Shown here in pieces: positions 31,679-39,090 of a stretch of 64,000 bases of DNA. The notes beneath the pieces are model-generated. The model saw only the letters and a program-made list of their open reading frames with translations, was not told the DNA's origin and made no database searches. This DNA is from Hyphomicrobiales bacterium (GTDB lineage Bacteria > Pseudomonadota > Alphaproteobacteria > Rhizobiales > Rhizobiaceae). Location: NCBI GenBank assembly GCA_900469345.1, contig UBWZ01000010.1:1-64000 (forward strand), written 5' to 3'. The number at the start of each line of letters is the position of its first letter. Within the stretch, counting starts at the first letter, position 1. The translations under genes and the position numbers were made by a program.

Positions 31679-32443
31679 ATGTGCGGACGCTATGCCCTGA
31701 CAGGAACGCGCGACGAGGTCCTTCGCTTCGTCAGCGTCATCGATTTCGAGCACGATTTCCCGGCCCGGTTCAACATCGCGCCGACCCAGCCCATCCTTGT
31801 GGTGACGGCGTCGGAACAGCGCGAGCCGGGCAGCAACCTGCCGCCGCGTCGTGCGCTTCTGGCGCGCTGGGGCTTCATCCCCGGCTGGGTCAAGGATCCG
31901 AGCGAGTTTCCTCTGCTCCTCAACGCCCGGGCCGAAACCGCTGCCGGCAAGGCCTCGTTCAGGGCGGCTATGCGTCACCGCCGCGTCCTGATACCGGCCT
32001 CGGGCTTTTACGAATGGCGCCGCCCGCCCACGGAAAGCGACGTGAAGCCGCAGGCTTACTGGGTGCGTCCCCGGCGCGGCGGCCTGATCGCCTTTGCCGG
32101 ATTGATGGAAACCTTCGCCTCGGCCGACGGATCCGAGTTGGATACGGCAGCCATCCTCACCGGCGCCGCCAATGCCGCCTTTCGCCCCATCCATGAGCGC
32201 ATGCCGGTGGTCGTCGAGCCGGAGAATTTCGAGCGCTGGCTCGACTGCAAGACGCAGGAGCCGCGCGATGTGCTGGACCTGATGACGGCCGCGCCGGAGG
32301 AGTTCTTCGAGGCCGTCCCGGTCTCGGACCTGGTCAACAAGGTCTCCAACATGGGTCCCGACCTGCAAAAGCCGGTTCCGGTTGCGCCGCCCGAGGAAAA
32401 GCCACCGAAGCCCGGTCCGGATCGCCAGATGTCGCTCTTTTAA
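31679..32443 (+). CDS. SRAP-domain protein (YedK/HMCES family)
   Basis: A 254-residue SOS-response-associated peptidase family protein that covalently traps abasic sites in single-stranded DNA. The ATG at 31679 gives MCGRYALTGT; Cys2 becomes the N-terminal nucleophile after Met removal. Conserved residues follow in FNIAPTQPILVV, LLLNARAETAAGKASFR, PASGFYEWRR and HERMPVVVEPE. The C-terminus adds a proline-rich extension (about 225-254) ending DRQMSLF. The frame is open upstream but Cys2 fixes the start. Adjacent lysE follows after 19 bases. Confidence 0.95.
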   Translation: MCGRYALTGTRDEVLRFVSVIDFEHDFPARFNIAPTQPILVVTASEQREPGSNLPPRRALLARWGFIPGWVKDPSEFPLLLNARAETAAGKASFRAAMRHRRVLIPASGFYEWRRPPTESDVKPQAYWVRPRRGGLIAFAGLMETFASADGSELDTAAILTGAANAAFRPIHERMPVVVEPENFERWLDCKTQEPRDVLDLMTAAPEEFFEAVPVSDLVNKVSNMGPDLQKPVPVAPPEEKPPKPGPDRQMSLF

Positions 32444-32462
32444 TCACGGCTTGGGAATTTTC

Positions 32463-33086
32463 ATGAACCACGTCTCCGCCGGCCTGGCCGGCTTTGCGCT
32501 CGGCGGATCGCTCATCGTCGCGATCGGCGCCCAAAACGCCTTCATCCTGCGCCAGGGCCTGATCCGCAGCCACGTCTTCGTCCTGTGTCTGATCTGCGCG
32601 CTCTCCGATGCGCTGCTGATCGCCGCCGGCGTCGGTGGGCTCGGCGCGCTCGTCTCGCGCTCGCCCATCCTGATTTCGGCCGTCACCCTGGGCGGCGCGC
32701 TGTTCCTCGGCACCTATGCCGTCATGGCCTTTCGCCGCGCCGCAAGGCCGGGCATGCTGGTGGCGGGCGCTCCGCAAGGCATGGCGCTGAAGCCGGCCGT
32801 GCTTGCCTGCCTCGCCTTCACCTTTCTCAATCCGCACGTCTATCTCGATACGGTGGTGCTTTTGGGGAGCTTGTCTGCCGCCTACGACGGCGCAGACCGG
32901 GTGGCCTATGGCGCCGGCGCCGCGCTGGCGTCGTTTGCCTGGTTTTTCGGCCTTGGCTACGGGGCGCGGTTGCTGGCGCCCGTCTTCGCCAGACCCGCCG
33001 CCTGGCGGGTCCTCGACGTCCTGATCGGATGTGTCATGAGCATGCTGGCGCTCGGGCTTGTCGTGAGCTTCCTGCGTGCCGGCTGA
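32463..33086 (+). CDS. LysE/ArgO family amino-acid exporter
   Basis: A 207-residue inner-membrane protein with six predicted helices. SLIVAIGAQNAFILRQGLIR, FTFLNPHVYLDTVVLLGS and the ALSDALLIAAGVGGLG segment are diagnostic for the LysE/ArgO exporters of basic amino acids (Asn-Pro in helix 4, GAQN near the start). The ATG at 32463 is chosen for family N-terminus; the open frame upstream overlaps SRAP. No lysG-type regulator is adjacent. It follows the SRAP gene on the same strand. Confidence 0.9.
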   Translation: MNHVSAGLAGFALGGSLIVAIGAQNAFILRQGLIRSHVFVLCLICALSDALLIAAGVGGLGALVSRSPILISAVTLGGALFLGTYAVMAFRRAARPGMLVAGAPQGMALKPAVLACLAFTFLNPHVYLDTVVLLGSLSAAYDGADRVAYGAGAALASFAWFFGLGYGARLLAPVFARPAAWRVLDVLIGCVMSMLALGLVVSFLRAG

Positions 33087-33095
33087 ACGGCGGGA

Positions 33096-33233
33096 TCAGC
33101 CTGCCGGGTTCAGCTTCGGCTTGCGCTGCAGCATCAATGCGGCGGCGGCGACAGCCTTCAGTCCGAGCGGACGGTAGGGGGTGGTGGGCTCGGTCTTGGC
33201 TTCGGTCGTCTTCGTCGACGTGTTGGCGCTCAT
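33096..33233 (-). CDS. Small hypothetical protein, 45 residues
   Basis: A 45-residue protein (MSANTSTKTTEAKTEPTTPY, then RPLGLKAVAAAALMLQRKPK) with a Thr/Lys/Glu-rich N-terminal half and a short hydrophobic C-terminal helix. GAGGAG lies about 8 bases before the ATG, a strong argument for translation. I do not recognise the family. It converges with lysE (9-base gap). Confidence 0.55.
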   Translation of the reverse strand: MSANTSTKTTEAKTEPTTPYRPLGLKAVAAAALMLQRKPKLNPAG

Positions 33234-33404
33234 GGGTGCTCTCCTCTCAAACGCGATTCGCTGCGGTCTTGCCATCGCGCTGTCGTCATCAAAGCCGGCA
33301 GAATCGTGGCTGGGCAAGCCGGTGCGACTGAGGCTTGAGCTTAGGATGCCCAACTTGCGGGAAACTGTTGCGCGCAAGTTGCACTTTACCCGCAGAAGCG
33401 GCCT

Positions 33405-34277
33405 TTACACGTGGGTACTATCATCCTCGATTGTAATCGTGCCGTAGCGGCGATGCCAGGCGCGGGCGCTGAACGGCAGCACGAAGAGATATCCGACGAC
33501 CGTCAGGGACAGCACTTCCCAGGTGTAGCTCATCAGCAGCGCGACATAGACGACGCCGCCGAGCAGGATCGGAAACATCAGGTCGCGCCGGATGCGGCTC
33601 GACTTGCCCGACCACACCGGCAGGCGTGACGCCAGCAGGTAGCCGATCACCACCGTGTAGGCGACGCTCGCATAGACGAACAGCGGCGACCGCTCGACGC
33701 CGATGAAGCCGAGATAGACCGGCAGCAGCATCAGCATGGCACCCATCGGCGCCGGAACACCGACGAAGAACTCCGACTGCCAGGGAGCCTTGACCTCCTG
33801 CTCCGCCATCACGTTGAAGCGGGCGAGCCGCAGCCCGGCGGCGATCGCGTAGAGGAGGGCTGCGATCCAGCCGATCGAGCGGGCATTGTGCAGCAGGAAG
33901 GCATAGGAGACGAGCGCCGGCGCGACGCCGAAATTGATGATGTCGGCAAGCGAATCCATCTGTACGCCGAATTTCGAGGTGGCCTTGAGCAGCCGCGCAA
34001 CCCGCCCGTCGATGCCGTCGAGGAAGGCGGCCACGAGCACCATGGCGACCGCCAGCTCGTAGCGTCCCTCGAAGGCCAGCCGAATGCCCGTCAGGCCGGC
34101 GCAGATGGCGAGAACCGTGATCAGGTTCGGCACCATCAGCCGCAACGGGATCTCGCGCAGCCTTGGCCCGCGGGCCTCATCGCGCGGCCGTGCATCGTCC
34201 CGGACGATCGCGTCGTCCCGGACGATAGCATCGTTCTTGGGATGGTCTGGGTCGACGGGCGTGTTCGGCGTCTCCAT
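33405..34277 (-). CDS. pssA: CDP-diacylglycerol-serine O-phosphatidyltransferase
   Basis: A 290-residue enzyme making phosphatidylserine from CDP-diacylglycerol and serine, the first step to phosphatidylethanolamine. The CDP-alcohol phosphatidyltransferase motif is complete: DGIDGRVARLLKATSKFG and QMDSLADIINFG (D-G-x2-A-R...G-x3-D-x3-D). About eight hydrophobic helices fill residues 48-280. The N-terminal 40 residues are hydrophilic and hold a short repeat, DDAIVRDDAIVRDDA. The ATG at 34277 is 11 bases downstream of psd, so they are an operon. Confidence 0.95.
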   Translation of the reverse strand: METPNTPVDPDHPKNDAIVRDDAIVRDDARPRDEARGPRLREIPLRLMVPNLITVLAICAGLTGIRLAFEGRYELAVAMVLVAAFLDGIDGRVARLLKATSKFGVQMDSLADIINFGVAPALVSYAFLLHNARSIGWIAALLYAIAAGLRLARFNVMAEQEVKAPWQSEFFVGVPAPMGAMLMLLPVYLGFIGVERSPLFVYASVAYTVVIGYLLASRLPVWSGKSSRIRRDLMFPILLGGVVYVALLMSYTWEVLSLTVVGYLFVLPFSARAWHRRYGTITIEDDSTHV

Positions 34278-34288
34278 GGCGCTGTCCC

Positions 34289-34990
34289 TTAGCTGCGGCG
34301 GCTGATGATGGGGCCCTTGGCCGAGGCGAATTCCGCCAGCACGGTCTCGCCGCCGACGGCGCGCTGGCCGACGGAGACGCGCGGCTGGCCGCCGGCCGGC
34401 ACGAACACGTCGAGACGCGACCCGAAGCGGATCAGGCCGAAACGCTCGCCGGCATTCAAGGGTTCGGTGGGCTTTGCAAAGCATAGGATGCGCCGTGCCA
34501 CGAGGCCGGCGATCTGCACCACGCCCACCTGGCCGTGGATCGTGTCGATCACCAGGCCGTTCCGCTCGTTGTCGGAGCTTGCCTTGTCGAGTTCGGCATT
34601 GATGAACTGCCCGGCGCGGTACTCGATGCGTGTCACCTGGCCGCGCACCGGCGAGCGGTTGATGTGGCAGTCGAAGACGTTCATGAACACCGAAATGCGC
34701 AGCATCGGCGCCGAGCCGAGCAGCAGTTCCGGCGGCGGCACGACGACCGCGACATGGCTGATGCGGCCATCGGCCGGGCTGAGGATCAGGTCGTCGTCCT
34801 GGGGTACGACGCGTTCGGGGTCGCGGAAGAAATAGGCGCACCAGAGCGTCAGCACCAGGCCGATCCAGAACAGCGGCTCGGCGAAGTAGCCAAGGATCAG
34901 CGAAGCCACGAAAAAGGCCGCAACGAAGACATAGCCCTCCTTGTGGATCGGAACGAGCGTGTTGCGGATGGTGTCGAGAAGATTGATCAA
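34289..34990 (-). CDS. psd: Phosphatidylserine decarboxylase proenzyme
   Basis: Psd converts phosphatidylserine to phosphatidylethanolamine and makes its own pyruvoyl cofactor by self-cleavage. The 233-residue form is the short alphaproteobacterial type. The cleavage site is the Gly-Ser in [12 protein letters not shown] (about residue 190). A hydrophobic pair of helices lies at about 20-55, followed by SPADGRI and [14 protein letters not shown]. The start is TTG at 34990, set by AGGAGA 6-7 bases upstream and the family length. It is directly upstream of pssA. Confidence 0.95.
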   Translation of the reverse strand: MINLLDTIRNTLVPIHKEGYVFVAAFFVASLILGYFAEPLFWIGLVLTLWCAYFFRDPERVVPQDDDLILSPADGRISHVAVVVPPPELLLGSAPMLRISVFMNVFDCHINRSPVRGQVTRIEYRAGQFINAELDKASSDNERNGLVIDTIHGQVGVVQIAGLVARRILCFAKPTEPLNAGERFGLIRFGSRLDVFVPAGGQPRVSVGQRAVGGETVLAEFASAKGPIISRRS

Positions 34991-35306
34991 CCGTTTTCTC
35001 CTGAAGGTCAGCGTCGACTGACTACAAGGAAACCGCCGTTGCGGCAATGCGGTTCCATCCGCAGCCGGCAGGCTCCGGCCGCAAGCATCCCTGAACATCC
35101 GTGCCGCGGGCGGGCAGGAACGCGCGGCCGGCCCCGCCATTCAAAAACGCGGCCAAGGCCGCCCTCTGAAGACGCAGCGGCGCGGGGGCAGTCTCCCGTC
35201 GGGGCTTCAATGCGTTGCCGGAAAATGAATTTTAGCTGACACTGGAATTCAGTTTTTGTTCATCGTCAAAGGCCTAGCTTCCAATTGCCTTTAAGGAGGA
35301 CAAAAT
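34991..35306. other. Intergenic region upstream of psd and of the 35307 gene
   Basis: This 316-base divergent region holds no credible gene. It includes the psd ribosome site next to the psd start and, near 35290-35303, the strong AAGGAGG of the next gene. I do not see recognisable operators here. Confidence 0.5.
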
Positions 35307-35609
35307 ATGAGAAACCTGATCGTCGCAATTGCTCTGGCAGCGAGCGGATTGGTCGGCGGCACGGCCCAGGCGGCCATGCCGGTGACCAGCATCACGGCGC
35401 CGGACGCCATCGTCAAGGTGGACTACCCCTGCGGCCGCGGCTGGCATTTGAACCGCCGCGGCGCCTGCGTGCCCTACGCCCGCGCCTACCGTGCGCCGCC
35501 GCGCTGGCATCGCCCGCCGCCGCGTTGGCATCGTCCGCCACACCGGTGGGACGGACCGCGCCACAGCCACCGTCCGCCACCCGGCTACGGCTACTACCGC
35601 AGCTATTAA
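35307..35609 (+). CDS. Secreted GCG_CRPN-like small protein with PPRWHRPP repeats
   Basis: A 100-residue secreted protein. A signal peptide (MRNLIVAIALAASGLVGGTAQA) is followed by PCGRGWHLNRRGACVPY, reminiscent of the GCG_CRPN prefix found on small rhizobial repeat proteins. The C-terminal half is a His/Trp/Pro/Arg-rich repeat (PPRWHRPP three times). AAGGAGG precedes the ATG and an intrinsic terminator follows. Family membership is tentative, function unknown. Confidence 0.75.
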   Translation: MRNLIVAIALAASGLVGGTAQAAMPVTSITAPDAIVKVDYPCGRGWHLNRRGACVPYARAYRAPPRWHRPPPRWHRPPHRWDGPRHSHRPPPGYGYYRSY

Positions 35610-35636
35610 GGCGGACGACAGACCAAGCAACAGAAT

Positions 35637-35675
35637 GCCGCCGCCCTGGATAAAGCTGGGGCGGCGGCTTTGCTT
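35637..35675 (+). terminator. Rho-independent terminator
   Basis: A perfect 10-bp GC-rich stem (GCCGCCGCCC / GGGCGGCGGC) with a 12-nt loop is followed by TTTGCTT. It lies 28 bases after the 35307-35609 gene and before the convergent tautomerase gene. Confidence 0.75.
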
Positions 35676-35693
35676 ATCAAAGGGCGGTTCGGT

Positions 35694-35912
35694 TCAAGCC
35701 GGATCCGTGGCGCGGTAAGCGGCAGGGATGACGAACACCTCGTCAGCGCGTCCGTAGCCGCCATCCGGCACCGTTTCGATCAGCACCATCGTGTGCGGCC
35801 GCGCCGCCTCGCTCAGGTAGTCCACCAGCATCTGCGTCGTCCTGTGCACGAGCTCTTCCTTCTGCGCCGTCGACAGGGCGCCTTCCGGCAGCTTGAAATT
35901 GGCGAATGGCAT
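35694..35912 (-). CDS. Tautomerase family protein (4-oxalocrotonate tautomerase-like)
   Basis: A 72-residue protein with Pro2 after the initiator Met, the usual catalytic base once Met is removed. It carries LPEGALSTAQKEELVHRTTQML and PHTMVLIETVPDGGYGRADEVF, similar to the TMVLI-V-DGGWG-AD pattern of this superfamily. The substrate is unknown. It is 52 bases downstream of the SDR gene on the same strand, so cotranscription is likely. The LysR-type gene at 36806 may control both. Confidence 0.88.
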   Translation of the reverse strand: MPFANFKLPEGALSTAQKEELVHRTTQMLVDYLSEAARPHTMVLIETVPDGGYGRADEVFVIPAAYRATDPA

Positions 35913-35964
35913 TTTTCGTCTCCGTCTGTGAGGGATGATTGTCGGGAGGTCGGGATCGGGACGT

Positions 35965-36702
35965 TCAGATCATCGCGCCGTTGGCGCGGATCACCTGGCC
36001 GCTGACCCAGCCGCTGTCGGGGCCGGCCAGGAACGACACGACGCCGGCAATGTCGTCCGGCTGGCCGAGCCGGCCGAACGGGTTGGCCGCCATCATACCC
36101 TTGACCTGCGCCTCGCTCTTGCCGGTCAGGAAAAGCTCGGTTTCCACCGGGCCTGGCGCAACCACGTTGACGGTGATGCCGCGGGGTCCCATTTCCTTGG
36201 CCATCACATGCGTCATCGCCTCGACGGCCGCCTTCGTGGCCGCATAGAGGCCGTAGGTCGCAGGGTAGCTGCCGACCACGCTCGACGAAAAGCTGATGAT
36301 CCGCCCGCCCTTGGCAATCCGCCGGCCGCCTTCCCGAAGGCCCCGGAACACGCCACCGAGATTGACCGCCATCATCGTCTCGAACTGCACGTCGGTTGCC
36401 TCAGCGAGCGGCGAAAGCGCCATCACCCCGGCATTGTTGACGAGAATGTCGACACTGCCGAACGTCTTTTCGGCCACGTCGAACAAAAGGCCGATGCCCT
36501 CGGCGGAACCGATGTCGGCGCCGGCCGCGACCGCGCTGCCGCCCGCAGCCGTGATCGAAGCAACCACCGCGTCAGCTGCCGCACGCCCGCGCGCATAGTT
36601 GACGACGACGGCGATGCCGTCTTGGGCGAGCCGCATGGCGATCGCCGCGCCGATGCCCTTAGAGGCGCCGGTAACGATCGCGACCCGTTTCTGACTGTCC
36701 AT
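35965..36702 (-). CDS. Short-chain dehydrogenase/reductase
   Basis: A 245-residue classical SDR. The NAD(P)-binding motif TGASKGIG lies at about 12-19, NNAG near 90, the catalytic Ser in SFSSSVVGS and Tyr/Lys in YGLYAATKAA (about 155-159). The C-terminal GRLGQPDDIAGVVSFLAG is typical of FabG-like enzymes. The ATG at 36702 follows AAGGAG by 8 bases. It is transcribed divergently from a LysR-type regulator across a 103-base region that contains a perfect 8-bp inverted repeat. Substrate unknown. Confidence 0.94.
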   Translation of the reverse strand: MDSQKRVAIVTGASKGIGAAIAMRLAQDGIAVVVNYARGRAAADAVVASITAAGGSAVAAGADIGSAEGIGLLFDVAEKTFGSVDILVNNAGVMALSPLAEATDVQFETMMAVNLGGVFRGLREGGRRIAKGGRIISFSSSVVGSYPATYGLYAATKAAVEAMTHVMAKEMGPRGITVNVVAPGPVETELFLTGKSEAQVKGMMAANPFGRLGQPDDIAGVVSFLAGPDSGWVSGQVIRANGAMI

Positions 36703-36777
36703 GTTCTGCACTCCTTGTTGATCTGCACGGGAAGATATTGCATCGCTGCGCCGAAACAATCAGGGAAAATTTGACAT

Positions 36778-36802
36778 AACTGTTCGCCTGTGATGAACAG
36801 TT
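36778..36802. promoter_or_regulatory. LysR-type operator in the SDR/LysR divergent region
   Basis: AACTGTTC and GAACAGTT form a perfect 8-bp inverted repeat with a 9-base spacer, directly before the LysR start codon region. It has T-N11-A character and sits between divergent SDR and LysR genes, the normal place for such an operator. Upstream TTGACA (36771-36776) may be a -35 box. Confidence 0.6.
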
Positions 36803-36805
36803 TTG

Positions 36806-37699
36806 ATGGATAGACTGGATCGCATGCAGCTTTTTGTCAGGGTTGTGGAACGCAGCAGCTTCACGGCCGCGGCCGCCGATCTCGGGCTTGCCCGCTCCAC
36901 CGTGACCGAGGCGATCAAGCAGTTGGAGGCGGATCTCGGCGCGCGCCTGCTCGAGCGGACGACGCGCCACGTGCGCCCGAGCCTGGACGGGCAGGCCTTT
37001 TACGAGCGCTGCGTGGCAATCCTGGCCGACGTGGACGACGCGCAGACCGTGTTCCGCGATCCGAGGCCGCGCGGACTGCTGCGCATCGACGCCAACGTGC
37101 GGCTGACGCGCACCGTCCTCCTTCCGCGCCTGCCGGATTTCCTGGCGCGCTACCCGGATGTGGATATTCAGTTCGGGCAGGGCGACCGGCTGGTAGACCT
37201 GGTGCGGGAAGGGGTGGACTGCGCCATCCGGGCGGGAAACCTCGTCGATAGCGGCATGATCGTGCGGCGCCTGGCGGTCATCGAGGAGATCACATGCGCC
37301 AGCCCCGCCTATCTTGCCAGCCACGGTACGCCGGAGACACCCGATGCCTTGGCCGGCCACCAGATGGTCGGCTTCGTCTCCTCGCGCACCGGCACTGTGC
37401 TGCCGCTGGAATTCGTGGTCGAGGGCGACGTGCGCGAGATCGTTTTGCCGAGCCGCGTGACCGCCAATCATTCCGATACGACCCACGACATGGCAAGGCT
37501 CGGCCTCGGCCTGATCCAGGCGCCGCGCTACCGGCTAAAGGCGGATCTGGAAAGCGGCCGGCTGGTGGAAATCCTGAAATCGTTTCCACCGACGCCGACG
37601 CCGCTCTCGGTGCTCTATCCCCAGAACCGCCAGCTCTCGCCGCGCCTGCGCGTCTTCCTCAACTGGCTGGTCCAGGTTTTCGCGGAAGCGCGGTTGTAG
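36806..37699 (+). CDS. LysR-family transcriptional regulator
   Basis: A 297-residue LysR-type regulator. An N-terminal winged helix-turn-helix (about 4-62, FVRVVERSSFTAAAADLGLARSTVTEAIKQLEADLG) is followed by the periplasmic-binding-like effector domain (about 88-290). The DNA-binding half is typical of the group regulating nearby SDR genes. The start is ATG at 36806 after a TTG at 36803. It probably controls the divergent SDR-tautomerase unit and itself via the palindrome at 36778-36802. The effector is unknown. Confidence 0.94.
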   Translation: MDRLDRMQLFVRVVERSSFTAAAADLGLARSTVTEAIKQLEADLGARLLERTTRHVRPSLDGQAFYERCVAILADVDDAQTVFRDPRPRGLLRIDANVRLTRTVLLPRLPDFLARYPDVDIQFGQGDRLVDLVREGVDCAIRAGNLVDSGMIVRRLAVIEEITCASPAYLASHGTPETPDALAGHQMVGFVSSRTGTVLPLEFVVEGDVREIVLPSRVTANHSDTTHDMARLGLGLIQAPRYRLKADLESGRLVEILKSFPPTPTPLSVLYPQNRQLSPRLRVFLNWLVQVFAEARL

Positions 37700-37703
37700 C
37701 CGC

Positions 37704-38726
37704 CTACCGCCAGCCCATCGCCGGCGCCACGTGCTTTAAAATGCTCTCGATCACATGCGCGTTGTAATCGACGCCGAGCTGGTTCGGCACGGTGAGCAGC
37801 AGCGTATCGGCCTCGGCAATGCCCTCGTCGGCCTTCAGCTGTTCGATCAGCTTTCCCGGTTCGGCGGCATAGGAGCGTCCGAAGATCGCCTGCGTCTGCG
37901 CATCGATAAAGCCGATCGCATCCTCGCTCTCGCCGCTGCCGGCGAAATAGGCACGGTCGGTGTCGTTCATCAGCGCAAAGATGCTGCGGCTGACGGAAAC
38001 CCTGGGCGTGCGGGTGTGGCCGGCCTCCTTCCACGCCTCGCGGAAGATGCGGATCTGCTTGGCCTGCTGCACATGGAAGGGCTCGCCGGTCTCGTTGTCC
38101 TTCAGCGTCGAGCTCTGCAGGTTCATGCCGAGCTTGGCGGCCCAGACGGCGGTGCTGTTGGAGCCTGACCCCCACCAAATCCGGTCGCGCAGGCCGTCCG
38201 CAAAGGGCTCGAGACGCAGCAGGCCGGGCGGGTTGGGGAACATCGGTCGAGGGTTGGGTCGGGCAAAACCTTCGCCGCGCAGCAGGTCGAAGAACACTTC
38301 AGCGTGCCGGCGGCCCATCTCGGCCGCGCTCTCGCCCTCGGCCGGCTGATAGCCGAAATGCCTGAAACCGTCGATCACCTGTTCGGGGGAGCCGCGGCTG
38401 ATGCCGAGCTGCAGGCGGCCTCCCGAAATGATGTCGGCAGCACCCGCATCTTCCGCCATGTAGAACGGGTTCTCGTAGCGCATGTCGATGACGCCGGTAC
38501 CGATCTCGATGTGTTTCGTCTTTGCGCCGACGGCGGAAAGCAGCGGGAAGGGCGAGGCGAGCTGGCGGGCGAAGTGGTGGACGCGGAAATAGGCGCCGTC
38601 AGCCCCGAGCTCCTCGGCCGCCACGGCCAGATCGATCGATTGCAGCAAAACGTCGGATGCCGATCGCGTTGCCGATTGCGGCGAGGGGTTCCAGTGGCCG
38701 AAGGAGAGAAAGCCGATTTTCTTCAT
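37704..38726 (-). CDS. LLM-class flavin-dependent oxidoreductase
   Basis: A 340-residue bacterial luciferase-like monooxygenase. Supporting features are KKIGFLSFGHWNP, GADGAYFRVHHFARQ, then IEIGTGVIDMRYENPFYMAEDA, ISGGRLQLGISRGS and the GSGSNSTAVWAAKLGMNL stretch of F420/FMN-dependent LLM enzymes. The substrate is unknown. The ATG at 38726 has GGAAGAG about 8 bases upstream; a GTG nine bases earlier abuts the site. It converges on the LysR gene and is followed upstream by an intergenic hairpin. Confidence 0.92.
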   Translation of the reverse strand: MKKIGFLSFGHWNPSPQSATRSASDVLLQSIDLAVAAEELGADGAYFRVHHFARQLASPFPLLSAVGAKTKHIEIGTGVIDMRYENPFYMAEDAGAADIISGGRLQLGISRGSPEQVIDGFRHFGYQPAEGESAAEMGRRHAEVFFDLLRGEGFARPNPRPMFPNPPGLLRLEPFADGLRDRIWWGSGSNSTAVWAAKLGMNLQSSTLKDNETGEPFHVQQAKQIRIFREAWKEAGHTRTPRVSVSRSIFALMNDTDRAYFAGSGESEDAIGFIDAQTQAIFGRSYAAEPGKLIEQLKADEGIAEADTLLLTVPNQLGVDYNAHVIESILKHVAPAMGWR

Positions 38727-38771
38727 GATATGCACTCTTCCAATCGTGTTGACCGCGGGGCTGTCCGGACA

Positions 38772-38789
38772 CCCGGCAGCCGTGCCGGG
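38772..38789. repeat. Intergenic 7-bp hairpin resembling a degenerate palindromic repeat
   Basis: CCCGGCA-GCCG-TGCCGGG forms a perfect stem, followed by GATCCAGGCC and GTCATCCCG. The flanking words resemble those of the RIME-like element at 48823-48927, so this may be a decayed copy. It lies between the LLM gene and the 38942 gene. Confidence 0.45.
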
Positions 38790-38941
38790 ATCCAGGCCAT
38801 GTCATCCCGATGGGGGACGGCATGTTTGCTTCGTCAGAGGCTCTCGCCAGCCTGACGCTCTGCCGGTCAATGTTGTCGTTGCATCCCAAATGGCATGGCG
38901 CAGGCGCGGTTCACAGGGGCCGCCTTGTGAACACTGCGTCC

Positions 38942-39079
38942 TCAGCGGGTGGCTTGCGGGTCGATCCAGCCCATCCAGGTGCTGAACGCCATCAGCGGCG
39001 AACCGTAGTTTGCCCAGTAGAACAGGTAGGCGCCGACCAGCACCGCCGCGATCATCACCCGGACCGGGGAAAAGCTCAT
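38942..39079 (-). CDS. Small single-pass membrane protein, coupled to Atm1 exporter
   Basis: A 45-residue protein (MSFSPVRVMIAAVLVGAYLF and on) with one membrane helix at about 8-25 and a C-terminal GWIDPQATR. AGGAGG overlaps the stop codon of the upstream ABC-transporter gene and lies 8 bases before the ATG, so translation is coupled to that exporter. It could be a small accessory subunit of the transporter, which is inference. No family is known to me. Confidence 0.65.
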   Translation of the reverse strand: MSFSPVRVMIAAVLVGAYLFYWANYGSPLMAFSTWMGWIDPQATR

Positions 39080-39090
39080 GGGTTCGCCTC

